64,000 nt of DNA from an uncultured Aquimarina sp. (GTDB lineage Bacteria; Bacteroidota; Bacteroidia; Flavobacteriales; Flavobacteriaceae): NCBI GenBank assembly GCA_947493495.1, contig CANLRN010000014.1, positions 1 to 64,000 on the forward strand, given 5' to 3'. The translations under genes and the position numbers were made by a program. Positions 27,271 to 37,651 of the stretch are shown here, in pieces; the first letter of the stretch is position 1, and every line of letters starts with the position of its first letter. The notes under the pieces were generated by a model, which saw only the letters and a list, made by a program, of their open reading frames with translations, made no database searches and was not told the origin of the DNA.

Positions 27271-28164
27271 ATGAGTAAGAGAGCTCTTGCGTTTTGTGCA
27301 GCTAGTTTAGCTGCACTATTTTATGCTGGAAATTACAGTATTGCCAAGGATGTTATGCCACACTATGTACAACCCTTTGGTTTTATTGTACTTAGAGTCT
27401 TAGGAGCTGGTGTATTGTTTTGGATTGTTAGTTTTTGGGGGCCAAAAGAGAAAATAGAAAGAAGAGATTATATACACATTGCCGGAGCCGCAATTTTTGG
27501 GGTAGGAATTAATATGTTGACTTTTTTTGAAGGACTCAGCCTGACCACTCCTATAAGTGCTTCTGTTATTATGACAACAGTGCCTATTTGTGTACTAGTT
27601 CTCTCCACTCTCTTTTTAAGAGAAAAGCTAAAAACACTAAAAATCATCGGAATACTCATTGGTTTATCAGGTGCCTTGATTATTATATTATATGGATCAG
27701 GCAATAGTCGTACTGCAACGAATCCAACACTAGGGAATATGCTGGTTTTTATAAATGCAGCATCCTATGCAGTTTATATTATAGTTGTAAAAAAAATAAC
27801 ACAAAAATACCATCCTTTTACTTTTATTAAATGGATGTATTTATTGGGATTCTTATTTGTACTTCCCTTTGGGTATGAACAACTGAGTAAGGTACAAATT
27901 GAAATGATCCCATTATCAGAGTATCTAAAAATAGGATATGTTCTGGTATTTGCCACTTTTGGGACTTATATGCTTAATATATTTGCCATACGCGAACTTA
28001 AACCTACTACAGTAGCTGTTTTTATCTATGTACAACCTTTACTTGCCTCGATATTCGCCATAGGATTAGGTAAAGACACACTAGATATTGTAAAAATTAT
28101 TGCAGCTATTTTGATTTTCTCGGGCGTGTATCTCGTAACTAAAAAGCCAAAAGCATTAACTTAA
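27271..28164 (+). CDS. EamA-family drug/metabolite transporter
   Basis: 297 residues with ten membrane helices in two EamA repeats (AFCAASLAALFYAGNYSIAK at the start; NAASYAVYIIVVKKIT opening the second). DMT superfamily exporter of the inner membrane; substrate unknown. Its last nine bases overlap the end of the convergent thioesterase gene. Confidence 0.85.
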   Translation: MSKRALAFCAASLAALFYAGNYSIAKDVMPHYVQPFGFIVLRVLGAGVLFWIVSFWGPKEKIERRDYIHIAGAAIFGVGINMLTFFEGLSLTTPISASVIMTTVPICVLVLSTLFLREKLKTLKIIGILIGLSGALIIILYGSGNSRTATNPTLGNMLVFINAASYAVYIIVVKKITQKYHPFTFIKWMYLLGFLFVLPFGYEQLSKVQIEMIPLSEYLKIGYVLVFATFGTYMLNIFAIRELKPTTVAVFIYVQPLLASIFAIGLGKDTLDIVKIIAAILIFSGVYLVTKKPKALT

Positions 28165-28632
28165 ATCTACTGGTATTTTATTAAATCTTCTCGTATACTC
28201 TTTCGTTAGCGTCTTAAAATCTTCAGGGTATTCTACATCTCTTAAAAATGCTTGCATCTCATCAGGAAGCGGAATCAATTTACGAGTTTCTAGATCTATC
28301 CATGCTCCTACCATTTCGCATCGTGCAAAATTCCTCCCTTTATAATCATAATAATTATGTCTAAACTCAAAAAACTTTCCATCTTCACTTAAACCAGAGA
28401 TCTCTAAGGAAACCCTTACAGGTTTTCCATAAAATACTTCTTTGAAATAATAAATATGTTCATAAAACACTACAGGTCCTATATTAAATTTAGCGAGTAA
28501 TCGTTGATCAAAACCTCGTTCCATTAGAAATGACATACGAGTATGAGCTGCATATTCGATATACGCCTTGTTCGCTAAATGCCGATTGGCATCAATATCA
28601 TTCCATCTAATTTCGAATTCCTTTAAATACAT
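28156..28632 (-). CDS. Hot-dog fold acyl-CoA thioesterase
   Basis: 158 residues of the 4-hydroxybenzoyl-CoA thioesterase/FatB-like hot-dog group: EIRWNDIDANRHLANKAYIEY carries the catalytic Asp and the N-x-H-type helix start, and ARCEMVGAWIDLETRKLIPLP the back strand. Probably hydrolyses acyl-CoA; chain preference unknown. Tail-to-tail overlap with the EamA gene. Confidence 0.83.
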   Translation of the reverse strand: MYLKEFEIRWNDIDANRHLANKAYIEYAAHTRMSFLMERGFDQRLLAKFNIGPVVFYEHIYYFKEVFYGKPVRVSLEISGLSEDGKFFEFRHNYYDYKGRNFARCEMVGAWIDLETRKLIPLPDEMQAFLRDVEYPEDFKTLTKEYTRRFNKIPVDLS

Positions 28633-29245
28633 TTAATCATTCTTTTGCAGTCACAAAAATACAAATATATTTATTATGCATGCCTAATAAATATATTTGA
28701 CTACAGAGACTCAAGCATCAAAAAACCTATTCCAAAAATTGGAAATCCACAATCAATCTAATATGATATAGAATTAGTTTAATAAATTGGAACTCTATTT
28801 CTGTTTTTATGCTTATTATAAAATGATATGATAAAAACACAAACCCAATCTTAGCATTTACAAAAAGTAAATACATATTCTTTTATTTTAAATATAAATT
28901 TACACACAATTAGCACACAAAAAGTTTTAACCAAACTTATAACATATTTATTAACCTAACTAAGATTAACTATCACTAATTATGAAATGTTTCTATTTTA
29001 CTTATCTCTAAAATTATATAGCCTATTAGTCGACAAGCTATATGTGATTTTCGACTATAAATCAATATTGAATCTATAGACTAATATTCGTATAGCAATT
29101 AAAGATAAGTTTCAAGCGTATTACTTAAACTAACGCAATCCAAATTAAGAATAGAATTGTTTGAAAAAACAGTTCTATTTTTTTTGTAAACTCCAAAAAT
29201 TAGACTGAAATTGTAATTAAAAAACATACAAATTTATAAATAAGT
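28633..29245. other. Long AT-rich gap with an orphan plus-strand terminator
   Basis: 612 bp between divergent genes with no ORF of note. It holds a small inverted repeat (TAGTCGA...TCGACTA, ~29027-29055) followed by a full terminator at 29151-29185. A small RNA ending there is possible but unproven. Confidence 0.4.
29151..29185 (+). terminator. Orphan terminator upstream of the YheT-type gene
   Basis: ATAGAATTGTTT / AAACAGTTCTAT stem (12 bp, one G-T pair), GAAA loop, then eight T. No plus-strand gene precedes it within the gap, and it lies 60 bp before a gene start on the same strand. Confidence 0.8.
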
Positions 29246-30211
29246 ATGCCTGTTGTAGTTTCTAAATATATCCCATCTTATCTATTTAAAAACAGCCATC
29301 TTTCGACTATATACCCTAATCTATTAAGAAAGGTTAGGTATATTGCTCAAAAAAGAGAACGGTTAGAGTTAGATGATGGTGATTTTATAGATATAGATTG
29401 GAGTTATACTGCTGATAAAAACAGTAAAAATCTTGCCATACTTATTCATGGGCTTGAAGGAAATGCGCAAAGGCAGTATATGCTGGGACTTGCTAAAAAG
29501 CTCAATAATTCTCAATGGAATGTAGCAGCGATTAATTTACGTAATTGTAGTGGAGAAGTTAACCGGTATTACCAATCATACAATGCTGGCGTTAGTGATG
29601 ATTTGCATGAAGTGATACATCATATTATCAATACGTATTCTTATTCCATTATCACTCTTTGTGGTTTTAGCCTTGGCGGCAATATCATGCTTAAATATTT
29701 GGGAGAAGAACGTGTTTTACCAAAAAAAATAAGAGCAGCAGTTGGTATTTCTGTTCCTTGTGATTTATATGATTCATTAACCGCAATTAACAAACCTCAT
29801 AATTATATATATCAAAAACGTTTTATTCGTACTCTTAAACGTAAATTATATGAAAGACAAGAGCTTTTTCCTGACCAACTAAAGATTGAGGATATTAAAG
29901 CTTGTAATTCTTTAATTGACATTGATAATATATATACTAGCAAGGCTCACGGATATATAGACGCCATGGATTATTATATGAAATGTAGTTGTTTACAGTT
30001 TTTACCTAATATTAAAGTCCCTACCTTAGTACTAAATGCTAAAAATGATTCTTTTCTTGGAGCTAACTGCTACCCTATAAAAGAAGCAAAAGAAAATCCA
30101 AATTCATTTCTTGAAACTCCTAAATATGGAGGTCACGTAGGTTTTTATCTTCCTAGCGGGACTTATTATCACGAATATAGAGTTGCTCAATTTTTTAAAA
30201 AATACGAATAG
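29246..30211 (+). CDS. YheT-type alpha/beta hydrolase
   Basis: 321 residues of the YheT/EMB8 family: YKSSHLSTIYP-like opening (here FKNSHLSTIYPNLLRK), FIDIDW, LIHGLEGNAQRQYM (oxyanion loop), nucleophile elbow LCGFSLGGNIMLKY, and late D and H (LNAKNDSF; YGGHVGFYLP). Carboxylesterase-type; natural substrate unknown. Single gene following an orphan terminator. Confidence 0.88.
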   Translation: MPVVVSKYIPSYLFKNSHLSTIYPNLLRKVRYIAQKRERLELDDGDFIDIDWSYTADKNSKNLAILIHGLEGNAQRQYMLGLAKKLNNSQWNVAAINLRNCSGEVNRYYQSYNAGVSDDLHEVIHHIINTYSYSIITLCGFSLGGNIMLKYLGEERVLPKKIRAAVGISVPCDLYDSLTAINKPHNYIYQKRFIRTLKRKLYERQELFPDQLKIEDIKACNSLIDIDNIYTSKAHGYIDAMDYYMKCSCLQFLPNIKVPTLVLNAKNDSFLGANCYPIKEAKENPNSFLETPKYGGHVGFYLPSGTYYHEYRVAQFFKKYE

Positions 30212-30242
30212 GTGTTTTAACCTAATTTATGCCTCAGAAAAA

Positions 30243-32072
30243 TTATATAGACTGCATTCCTACTAGTTTTTTATACATCCCATTTTTAGCTAATAATTCT
30301 TCGTGTGTTCCTTGTTCTAAAATTTCTCCTTTTTGCATCACCACTATAGCATCTGCTTTTTGGATGGTAGATAATCGATGTGCAATCACTATAGAAGTTC
30401 TGTTTTGCATCATTTTTTCTAACGCATCTTGTACCAAACGCTCGCTTTCTGTATCTAAAGCAGAAGTGGCTTCATCCAGTATCATAATCGGAGGGTTTTT
30501 AAGTACTGCTCTAGCGATACTCAATCGTTGTTTTTGTCCACCAGATAGTTTTCCTCCAGAATCTCCAATATTAGTGTGGATACCATTTGGCAAATCTTTT
30601 ACAAACTCCCAGGCATTTGCGATTTTTAATGCATCAATGATCTCTTCTTCACTAGCATCTTCTTTTCCTAATACTACATTATTCTTTACCGTATCATTAA
30701 ATAAAATAGAATCTTGTGTGACTAAACCCATCAAATTTCGTAGCGATTTTTTAGTCAAGTCTTTGATATTCTGATTATCAATAGTAATTTCTCCTTTGTG
30801 TACATCATAAAATCGAGTTACTAAATTGGCTATCGTAGATTTTCCACTTCCTGATTGTCCAACTAGTGCAACGGTCTTTCCTTTCTCGATTTTTAAAGAA
30901 AAATCCTTTAACACATAATCATCTTCATATTTAAACGAGATATTGCTAAAAGATACATCGGTATTGAACCCTTCTTTTACAATTGCACCTTCTTTATCTT
31001 GTAGTGGTGACACGGTCTGCAAAACATCTAATACTCGATCTGCTGCGGCATTTCCTGCTTTTACTTTATAACTAGCTTTACTAATGGCTTTTGCAGGTGT
31101 TAATATCTGGTACGCCAATCCCATATAACCAATAAAGGCTCCACCAGTTAATGAATGATCTATCAATACCATAATCCCTCCGTACCATAATAATGCAGCG
31201 ATCGTAACAATTCCTAAAAACTCACTCGTAGGAGATGCTAGGTTCTGGCGATGCCCTAGCGTATTAGAATAATTAAAAAACCGATCTGTAGATTGTTGAA
31301 ATTTTTTATTAAAATGAGATTCGGAATTAAAGCCTTTGATTACTCTTAACCCACTTAATGTTTCTTCTAATGTAGATAAAAACATTCCTTGTTCTTCTTG
31401 TACTTTCTGTGAATGTTTTTTTAATTTTTTGCCAATCCAGGAAATGATAAAACCAGCAATAGGAATAAACAAAAACACAAATATGGTAAGCTTAACACTA
31501 GTGAGAAACATGGTAACTATTGCAAAAATAATAGTCAATGGTTCTCGGACAATTAATTCTAAAACCGATAATAAAGATGCTTGTACTTCTGCTACATCTC
31601 CAGAAATACGGGCAATAATATCCCCTTTTCTTTTTTCTGAATAATAAGAAATAGGTAATCTGATTATTTTATCATAGATACTATTTCTAAGATCTTTTAA
31701 CACCCCATTTCTAAGATAGGTAACAAAAAATATAGCAAGATAACTAAACAGATTTTTCAATAAAAAAAGACTAATGATAATAATAATCATATACATCAGT
31801 GTTTTTTGCGGCCCATCATTTTCGGATACAGAAGTGATAAAATAGTTCAATGAATCTACTACGTATGATTTATACCCTTCAAAACCAGTTTTATCATAAA
31901 TAGGTTTTTCAAATATTTTTTCACTTTCTCCAAATAATACATTGATCATCGGCATCAATGATACCATTGCTAGTGTACTAAATAATGCATAAAAGATATT
32001 ACATATGATATTGAGTATTGCATACCGCTTGTAGGGTGCAATAAAGTGTGATAACTTTTTTAGGTAATTCAT
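30243..32072 (-). CDS. MsbA-like ABC exporter
   Basis: 609-residue fused half-transporter: six membrane helices with YSEKRKGDIIARISGDVAEVQ (coupling region), then an ATPase with Walker A GQSGSGKST, signature LSGGQKQRLSIARA, Walker B IMILDEATSALD and H-loop IAHRLST. Family members flip lipid A core or other amphipaths; lipid export is the likeliest role but other substrates are possible. Lies 31 bp from the convergent YheT-type gene. Confidence 0.87.
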   Translation of the reverse strand: MNYLKKLSHFIAPYKRYAILNIICNIFYALFSTLAMVSLMPMINVLFGESEKIFEKPIYDKTGFEGYKSYVVDSLNYFITSVSENDGPQKTLMYMIIIIISLFLLKNLFSYLAIFFVTYLRNGVLKDLRNSIYDKIIRLPISYYSEKRKGDIIARISGDVAEVQASLLSVLELIVREPLTIIFAIVTMFLTSVKLTIFVFLFIPIAGFIISWIGKKLKKHSQKVQEEQGMFLSTLEETLSGLRVIKGFNSESHFNKKFQQSTDRFFNYSNTLGHRQNLASPTSEFLGIVTIAALLWYGGIMVLIDHSLTGGAFIGYMGLAYQILTPAKAISKASYKVKAGNAAADRVLDVLQTVSPLQDKEGAIVKEGFNTDVSFSNISFKYEDDYVLKDFSLKIEKGKTVALVGQSGSGKSTIANLVTRFYDVHKGEITIDNQNIKDLTKKSLRNLMGLVTQDSILFNDTVKNNVVLGKEDASEEEIIDALKIANAWEFVKDLPNGIHTNIGDSGGKLSGGQKQRLSIARAVLKNPPIMILDEATSALDTESERLVQDALEKMMQNRTSIVIAHRLSTIQKADAIVVMQKGEILEQGTHEELLAKNGMYKKLVGMQSI

Positions 32073-32867
32073 ATATGCATCAAATATTTCGTATTTACTA
32101 AACTATATCTCCCGATAGTTTTTGTAAATCTATCAGCAAAAATAAGGCTTATTTTTTGGTTATCTAATACCAAATCTTTGATACCTATAGCTAAATCAAA
32201 TAAGAGTAAATAATCTAATTCTGAAGTATAAGAAGAAGTTAGTAATGGAACAAGTACTTTACATCTAGGATAATCGTATGCCTTTTATCTTTTTTGAAAT
32301 AAATACTAAAAAAAACCTGTAGGTTCCATAAAACAGACAGGTTATTCATTGTGATTAAGGGCAACTGTGATTTTGTTTATACTATTAAAATCACATTGTA
32401 ATTTTTTCTTATTTAAAACAAAAAAACTTTTTTTGCTAAATACATACAGTTAGAAATCAATTCGAATGTAGGCTTCACTGATTTTCTTAGATTGTTTATA
32501 CGTTTTTTCATAACAGGGCAATGCGAGAGGTTAAAAATTAATTTATCGTTTTTAAGAAATATCACATATTATATTATGCTATCTCTAAATGGGATTGCTA
32601 ATATACAAAAAAAACAATAAATGACGTTTAAATACTTATTAAATAGACAAAATGCACAAAATTTTAACATTTATATGTGTAAAGTTATATTTTATCGGTT
32701 AAAGTAAAAGTTTAACCCTATACAATTCTTACATGTATTGTAGTCTTTTTCTTTCAAAAATTAGATTTTTTTGCTTTTTCTGACAAACAAGGTTGTTTTG
32801 AAATACTTATTATTCGTGATTCAATAAAATAAAAACGTATAATTTTATAGAGAATTTGAATTTGATG
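32073..32867. other. 795-bp gap; possible short minus-strand transcript
   Basis: No ORF in the track. Minus strand shows a TATATTAG element (~32605-32598) after T-rich sequence, a 32-codon ORF at 32511-32413 (MKKRINNLRKSVKPTFELIS...), and a weak hairpin AACCTGT/ACAGGTT followed by eight T at 32343-32308. Together they could mark a ~270-nt transcript; each piece alone is weak. The rest is featureless AT-rich sequence. Confidence 0.3.
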
Positions 32868-33521
32868 TTATAAATTCATTTCAGGCACATTTTCGCTAAT
32901 TATAAGCTTGCCTTCTGTAGCTTTTTTTATTTCATCTACACTAATTCCAGGTGCTCTTTCTTTAAGTATAAATCCTTCATTGCTAATTTCAAAAACAGCC
33001 ATGTTAGTGACTACTTTTTTAACACAGTTGATACCTGTGAGAGGCAAAGAACATTCTGCGAGTAATTTTGATGCTCCAGCTCTATTAGTATGCATCATAG
33101 CAACAATTATATTTTCTGCACTGGCTACAAGATCCATCGCCCCTCCCATTCCTTTTACCATTTTTCCAGGAATTTTCCAGTTGGCAATATCTCCTTTTTC
33201 TGAAACTTCCATCGCTCCGAGAATGGTTAAGTCTACATGCTGCCCTCTAATCATATTAAAACTTGTCGCAGAATCAAAAAAAGAAGCTCCAGGCATAGTT
33301 GTAATAGTTTGTTTCCCCGCATTAATAATGTCTGGATCCTCTTCTCCATCATACGGAAATGGTCCCATCCCCAGTACACCATTTTCACTTTGAAATTCTA
33401 CCTCTACCCCTTTAGGAATATAATTAGCCACCAAAGTTGGAATACCTATTCCCAAATTCACAAAATATCCATCCTTTAATTCTTGTGCAATTCTTTTTGC
33501 TATTCCATTTTTATCTAGCAT
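32868..33521 (-). CDS. scoB: 3-oxoacid CoA-transferase subunit B
   Basis: 217 residues: GYFVNLGIGIPTLVANYIP then VEFQSENGVLGMGPFP, the S-E-N-G motif with the catalytic glutamate that carries CoA, and GGAMDLVASAENIIVAMMH. Partner of the A subunit (34405-35103) in moving CoA from succinyl-CoA to acetoacetate or similar acids. Unusually, a peroxiredoxin gene and a 221-bp gap with an inverted repeat separate the two subunits. Confidence 0.92.
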   Translation of the reverse strand: MLDKNGIAKRIAQELKDGYFVNLGIGIPTLVANYIPKGVEVEFQSENGVLGMGPFPYDGEEDPDIINAGKQTITTMPGASFFDSATSFNMIRGQHVDLTILGAMEVSEKGDIANWKIPGKMVKGMGGAMDLVASAENIIVAMMHTNRAGASKLLAECSLPLTGINCVKKVVTNMAVFEISNEGFILKERAPGISVDEIKKATEGKLIISENVPEMNL

Positions 33522-33596
33522 AATTATTTTCTTGTGATTTTATATAAACTGATACCCGTATATTTTTTATACAGAAATGTATTCAAGTGTTTTTAA

Positions 33597-33661
33597 TTAC
33601 CATACTAAGCAAGTTATATAAAAAATTATTGAAATTATCTTGAACAGACTTAGTATGGTAA
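33597..33661. repeat. 13-bp perfect inverted repeat before scoB
   Basis: TTACCATACTAAG and CTTAGTATGGTAA, 39 bp apart, in the gap between the peroxiredoxin and scoB. The stem is not followed by a T-run on either strand, so it is not an ordinary terminator. It may be a regulator site, an mRNA fold or a small repeat element. Confidence 0.6.
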
Positions 33662-33742
33662 CTTAAATTTAATACTCATAAAACGCCAATATATAGTATC
33701 TGAATATTGTTTATGAATATAAATAAGTAATCACAACAACTA

Positions 33743-34378
33743 TTAATTAGGTTGCGGTGTCATTCTTAAATACGGTTTTATTTCTTTATGTCCTTTTGGA
33801 AATAATTTCGGGATATCCTCAGTACTCACTGCTGGTACAATAACACAATCGTCTCCTTGATTCCAATTAGCAGGAGTAGCTACCTTATGATAGGCTGTTA
33901 ATTGTAATGAGTCTATTACTCTTAGTAATTCGTCAAAATTACGCCCTGTAGATGCAGGATATGTAATTGTTAACTTTATTTTCTTATCTGGTGCAATGAC
34001 AAAAACTGAACGCACCGTTAATTGACTATCTGCCTTAGGGTGTATCATATCATATAATTCTGATACCTTTCTATCCTCATCAGCAATTATCGGAAAATTA
34101 ACCGTTGTATTCTGAGTTTCATTGATATCTTTAATCCAACCATGGTGTGATGATACTCCATCTACGCTCAAGGCAGCAACTTTCACATTTCGTTTTGTAA
34201 ATTCTTCAGTGTACTTAGCAACTGTGCCTAGCTCTGTTGTGCAAACAGGGGTATAATCTGCTGGATGTGAAAATAAAATCCCCCAGCTATCCCCTAACCA
34301 GTTGTGAAAATCTATTTGTCCTTCTGTTGTTTCTGCTATGAAGTTAGGGGCCTCATCTCCTAATCGTAATACTGCCAT
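33743..34378 (-). CDS. 1-Cys peroxiredoxin (Prx6 type)
   Basis: 211 residues with FSHPADYTPVCTTELG, the peroxidatic cysteine motif PVCTTE of the Prx6 subgroup, and DEDRKVSELYDMI...VRSVFVIAPDKKIKL, typical of this longer type. Reduces peroxides in the cytoplasm. 26 bp downstream of scoA on the same strand, so co-transcribed. Confidence 0.92.
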   Translation of the reverse strand: MAVLRLGDEAPNFIAETTEGQIDFHNWLGDSWGILFSHPADYTPVCTTELGTVAKYTEEFTKRNVKVAALSVDGVSSHHGWIKDINETQNTTVNFPIIADEDRKVSELYDMIHPKADSQLTVRSVFVIAPDKKIKLTITYPASTGRNFDELLRVIDSLQLTAYHKVATPANWNQGDDCVIVPAVSTEDIPKLFPKGHKEIKPYLRMTPQPN

Positions 34379-34404
34379 AATTTGTGTGTTTTAAGTTTTA
34401 TTTA

Positions 34405-35103
34405 TTATTTTTTTCGAACAGTTCGCTGTTCTATTCTTTTTTCATAGTTCTCTCCCTGAAAAATCCGTTGTACAAAAATCCCAGGAATATGTATATGATC
34501 TGGATCTAAGCTTCCAGCTGGAAGTAGTTCTTCTACCTCAGCCACAGTAATTTTTGCTGCACCGCACATACAGGGGTTAAAGTTTCTAGCTGTTCCTCTA
34601 AAAATAAGATTTCCTGCTTCATCTCCTTTCCAGGCTTTTACAAAAGCATAATCCGCTTTAAATGCTTGTTCTAATATGTACATTTTACCATTAAACGCTC
34701 TAGTTTCTTTTCCTTCTGCTACTTCTGTACCATAACCAGCAGGTGTATAAAATGCAGGAAAGCCTCCTTGTGCTGCACGACAACGTTCCGCTAATGTTCC
34801 TTGCGGAATTAGTTCTACATCTAATTCTCCACTTAGCATCTGGCGTTCGAATTCTTCATTTTCTCCAACGTATGACGAAATCATTTTTTTTATTTGTTTT
34901 TGTTGAAGTAAAAGCCCTAATCCAAAATCATCAACCCCAGCATTGTTAGATATACAGGTTAACCCTGTAATATTTTTTTCAACTAATGCTGCAATGGCAT
35001 TTTCAGGAATTCCACAAAGCCCAAAGCCTCCGAGCATAAAAGTCATATTATCATGTACTCCTTTTATTGCTTCCCGTACTCCAGACACTTTTTTGCTGAT
35101 CAT
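34405..35103 (-). CDS. scoA: 3-oxoacid CoA-transferase subunit A
   Basis: 232 residues: [23 protein letters not shown] (glycine-rich CoA-binding loop), [15 protein letters not shown], and [25 protein letters not shown], all standard for subunit A. Starts a minus-strand unit with the peroxiredoxin and probably scoB. Confidence 0.92.
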   Translation of the reverse strand: MISKKVSGVREAIKGVHDNMTFMLGGFGLCGIPENAIAALVEKNITGLTCISNNAGVDDFGLGLLLQQKQIKKMISSYVGENEEFERQMLSGELDVELIPQGTLAERCRAAQGGFPAFYTPAGYGTEVAEGKETRAFNGKMYILEQAFKADYAFVKAWKGDEAGNLIFRGTARNFNPCMCGAAKITVAEVEELLPAGSLDPDHIHIPGIFVQRIFQGENYEKRIEQRTVRKK

Positions 35104-35314
35104 ATATCATTTTTTAGCAGATTAAAAGTAGTAAAAATAACACCAAATCATTTGTAAAAAAGGAGTTTTACAAACATTTAAGAAAAAAGACCCACAGATG
35201 TATTCACATACCAAATATTAGAGTAATCTCAATATCCCTATAAGATCTTGTTTCTAGAAAAAATCTATTTTGTATCTTAATGAAGAGGTTTAAACTTTTT
35301 TCAATAAGTATATC

Positions 35315-37609
35315 TTAAAAAACAAGTTCACTTTTTTCTTTTTTGTTCTTTTTATATACATCGCAATCCATCTCTATAGAAAGATTTTCTGGTTTCTCAA
35401 ACTCAGATTGAGAAATTACTAAATTCTCATCAGTATAGCACTTTTTCATATACAAGCCCCAAATCGGAAGTGCCATTGTTGCTCCCTGACCGTAGATAAC
35501 AGAGCTAAAATGTGTGGCTCTATGTTCTCCTCCTACCCAAACTCCAGTACAAAGATTAGGAACCATCCCTATAAACCAGCCATCACTATGATTCTGAGTA
35601 GTTCCTGTTTTACCTGCAATAGGGTTGGTAAAACCGTAGGGATATCCTGTTACTGCTTTATTCATAGTAGAAATATCCGTTCTAAGCCTCTGTCCAGAAC
35701 CTGTTTGCGTGACTCCCTCCATCAAATTGATAGTGGCATACGCTGCTTGCTTATTAATAACATCTCTAGTTTCTCTACTATTTTTGTATAAAACATTTCC
35801 ATTTTTATCTTCTATTCTAGTGATCATAGTAGGAGTGTTATATATCCCTTCATTAGCAAAGGTACTGTAAGCTCCTACCATTTCTGATAATGTAAGACTT
35901 TCTGTACCTAAACTTATAGAGGCAACAGGTTTTATAGGCGATCGAATTCCCATTTTTCTGACTAACCTAATTACGGTCTCTGGACCTACTTTATCCATCA
36001 ATCTTGCAGATATTGTATTTACAGATCCTGCTAATGCATCTTTTAGTGTCATTAATCCTATATAATCATTATCTGTATTCGTTGGTATCCACGCCTTGTT
36101 AGCAACACCATGTTTCCCTATTGGAATTATAATTTTAGACTTTGGTTCTTCGTGACAAGGAGATAATTTTAATTGATCTATAGCCGTTGCATATACAAAA
36201 GGTTTAAATGTGGATCCCACTTGTCTTTTTGCTTGGTATACGTGATCATATTTAAAATAGTGATGGTTAATACCTCCCACCCAGGCTTTAATTTCTCCAG
36301 TTTTTGGTTTTATAGATAACAGGCCAGTATGTAAAAATCTTTTGTAATACAAAATAGAATCTCTGGGAGTCATTATAGTATCAATATTCCCTTGCCATGA
36401 GAACAACTTCATTTTGGTTTTTATGTCGAAAGAAGCTATGATTTGGTTTTCATTATATCCTTTTTGGAGCATAACGCGTCGTCTTTCAGAAGATCTAATA
36501 GATTCATTTATAATTGCTTGTATTTGTTGTTCGGAAATTCCTGTATAAGGGAAAGTTGCATTATCTTTTTCTTGTACATCAAAGATGTTTTGCAAATTAG
36601 CAAGATGTTCTTTAACAGCAGCTTCTGCATGTTTTTGTAATCTAGAATCTATAGTTACAAATACCTTAAGTCCATCTCTATAAAGGTTATAGTACGCTAC
36701 TGATGATTGGTTTTTCTCCTTTTTGGGATTCTTTTTTATCCACTCTCCTACCCAATCTTTTATATATTTTCTGGCATACGTAGCACTCCCAGAAGAATAC
36801 CCTTCTGTCATAAAATGCAACTGTAATGGTAATTGCTGTAAACTATCTTTTTCTATAGTAGTGATATACCCATATTTAGCCATTTGAGCTAGTACTGTAT
36901 TTCTTCTTTTTATTGATTTTTTTGGGTTTGATTTTGGATTATAAATTACTGCACTTTTTAGCATCCCTATTAGAACGGCTGCTTCTTCTATCGTGAGATC
37001 TTTTGGTTTTTTACTAAAATATATCCGAGAAGCTGATCCGATACCTATTGCTTGATATATAAAATCATATTTATTGAGATACATTTCGATAATCTCATTC
37101 TTAGTGTATTGACGTTCTAGTCGAATCGCAATCACCCATTCTTGGATTTTTTGTGCTATCCTCTTGCTTAATTTGTTAGACCCTCCTGTAAATAGTTGTT
37201 TTGCCAATTGCTGCGTAATAGTACTGGCGCCTCCTCTAGAACCCACGGCGCTTATTGCCCTAATCGTTCCTCTGGCATCAATTCCAGAATGTTTATAAAA
37301 ACGCACATCTTCTGTAGCTATTAATGCCTGTACCAAATGTTCTGGTAGGTCTTTATAATTAATAGGCGTTCTATTTTCATTTGGTTTAAAAATAGTACCT
37401 AATTGAACTCCATCAGATGATATAATCTGTGCGGCAAGATCTGTTCTGGGGTTTTCTAATTCTTCGAAGGTAGGCATATCACCAAAAAACCCCCAACCTG
37501 CTAGCTGAAACAAAAACAATATCCCGCATATGCTTATTACAAAAACACCCCAAAACCATTTTATATACTTCTTGTGCGTTTTACTAATTTGCACCATATC
37601 CGTTATCAA
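35315..37609 (-). CDS. Class A penicillin-binding protein (PBP1a), second of a tandem pair
   Basis: 764 residues: short cytoplasmic start, one membrane helix, glycosyltransferase 51 domain (TEDVRFYKHSGIDARGTIRA, GGASTITQQLAKQLF), then transpeptidase with RQVGSTFKPFVYATA (active Ser and Lys), SVNTISARL and GKTGTTQNHSDGWF. Polymerises and cross-links peptidoglycan. Closely similar along its length to the next gene upstream, from which it lies 42 bp: a tandem duplication. MVQISK at 37597 is an alternative start. Confidence 0.92.
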   Translation of the reverse strand: MITDMVQISKTHKKYIKWFWGVFVISICGILFLFQLAGWGFFGDMPTFEELENPRTDLAAQIISSDGVQLGTIFKPNENRTPINYKDLPEHLVQALIATEDVRFYKHSGIDARGTIRAISAVGSRGGASTITQQLAKQLFTGGSNKLSKRIAQKIQEWVIAIRLERQYTKNEIIEMYLNKYDFIYQAIGIGSASRIYFSKKPKDLTIEEAAVLIGMLKSAVIYNPKSNPKKSIKRRNTVLAQMAKYGYITTIEKDSLQQLPLQLHFMTEGYSSGSATYARKYIKDWVGEWIKKNPKKEKNQSSVAYYNLYRDGLKVFVTIDSRLQKHAEAAVKEHLANLQNIFDVQEKDNATFPYTGISEQQIQAIINESIRSSERRRVMLQKGYNENQIIASFDIKTKMKLFSWQGNIDTIMTPRDSILYYKRFLHTGLLSIKPKTGEIKAWVGGINHHYFKYDHVYQAKRQVGSTFKPFVYATAIDQLKLSPCHEEPKSKIIIPIGKHGVANKAWIPTNTDNDYIGLMTLKDALAGSVNTISARLMDKVGPETVIRLVRKMGIRSPIKPVASISLGTESLTLSEMVGAYSTFANEGIYNTPTMITRIEDKNGNVLYKNSRETRDVINKQAAYATINLMEGVTQTGSGQRLRTDISTMNKAVTGYPYGFTNPIAGKTGTTQNHSDGWFIGMVPNLCTGVWVGGEHRATHFSSVIYGQGATMALPIWGLYMKKCYTDENLVISQSEFEKPENLSIEMDCDVYKKNKKEKSELVF

Positions 37610-37651
37610 AATTATATATTATCAGGAAATAAAGGAACTAAAAAAACAATA

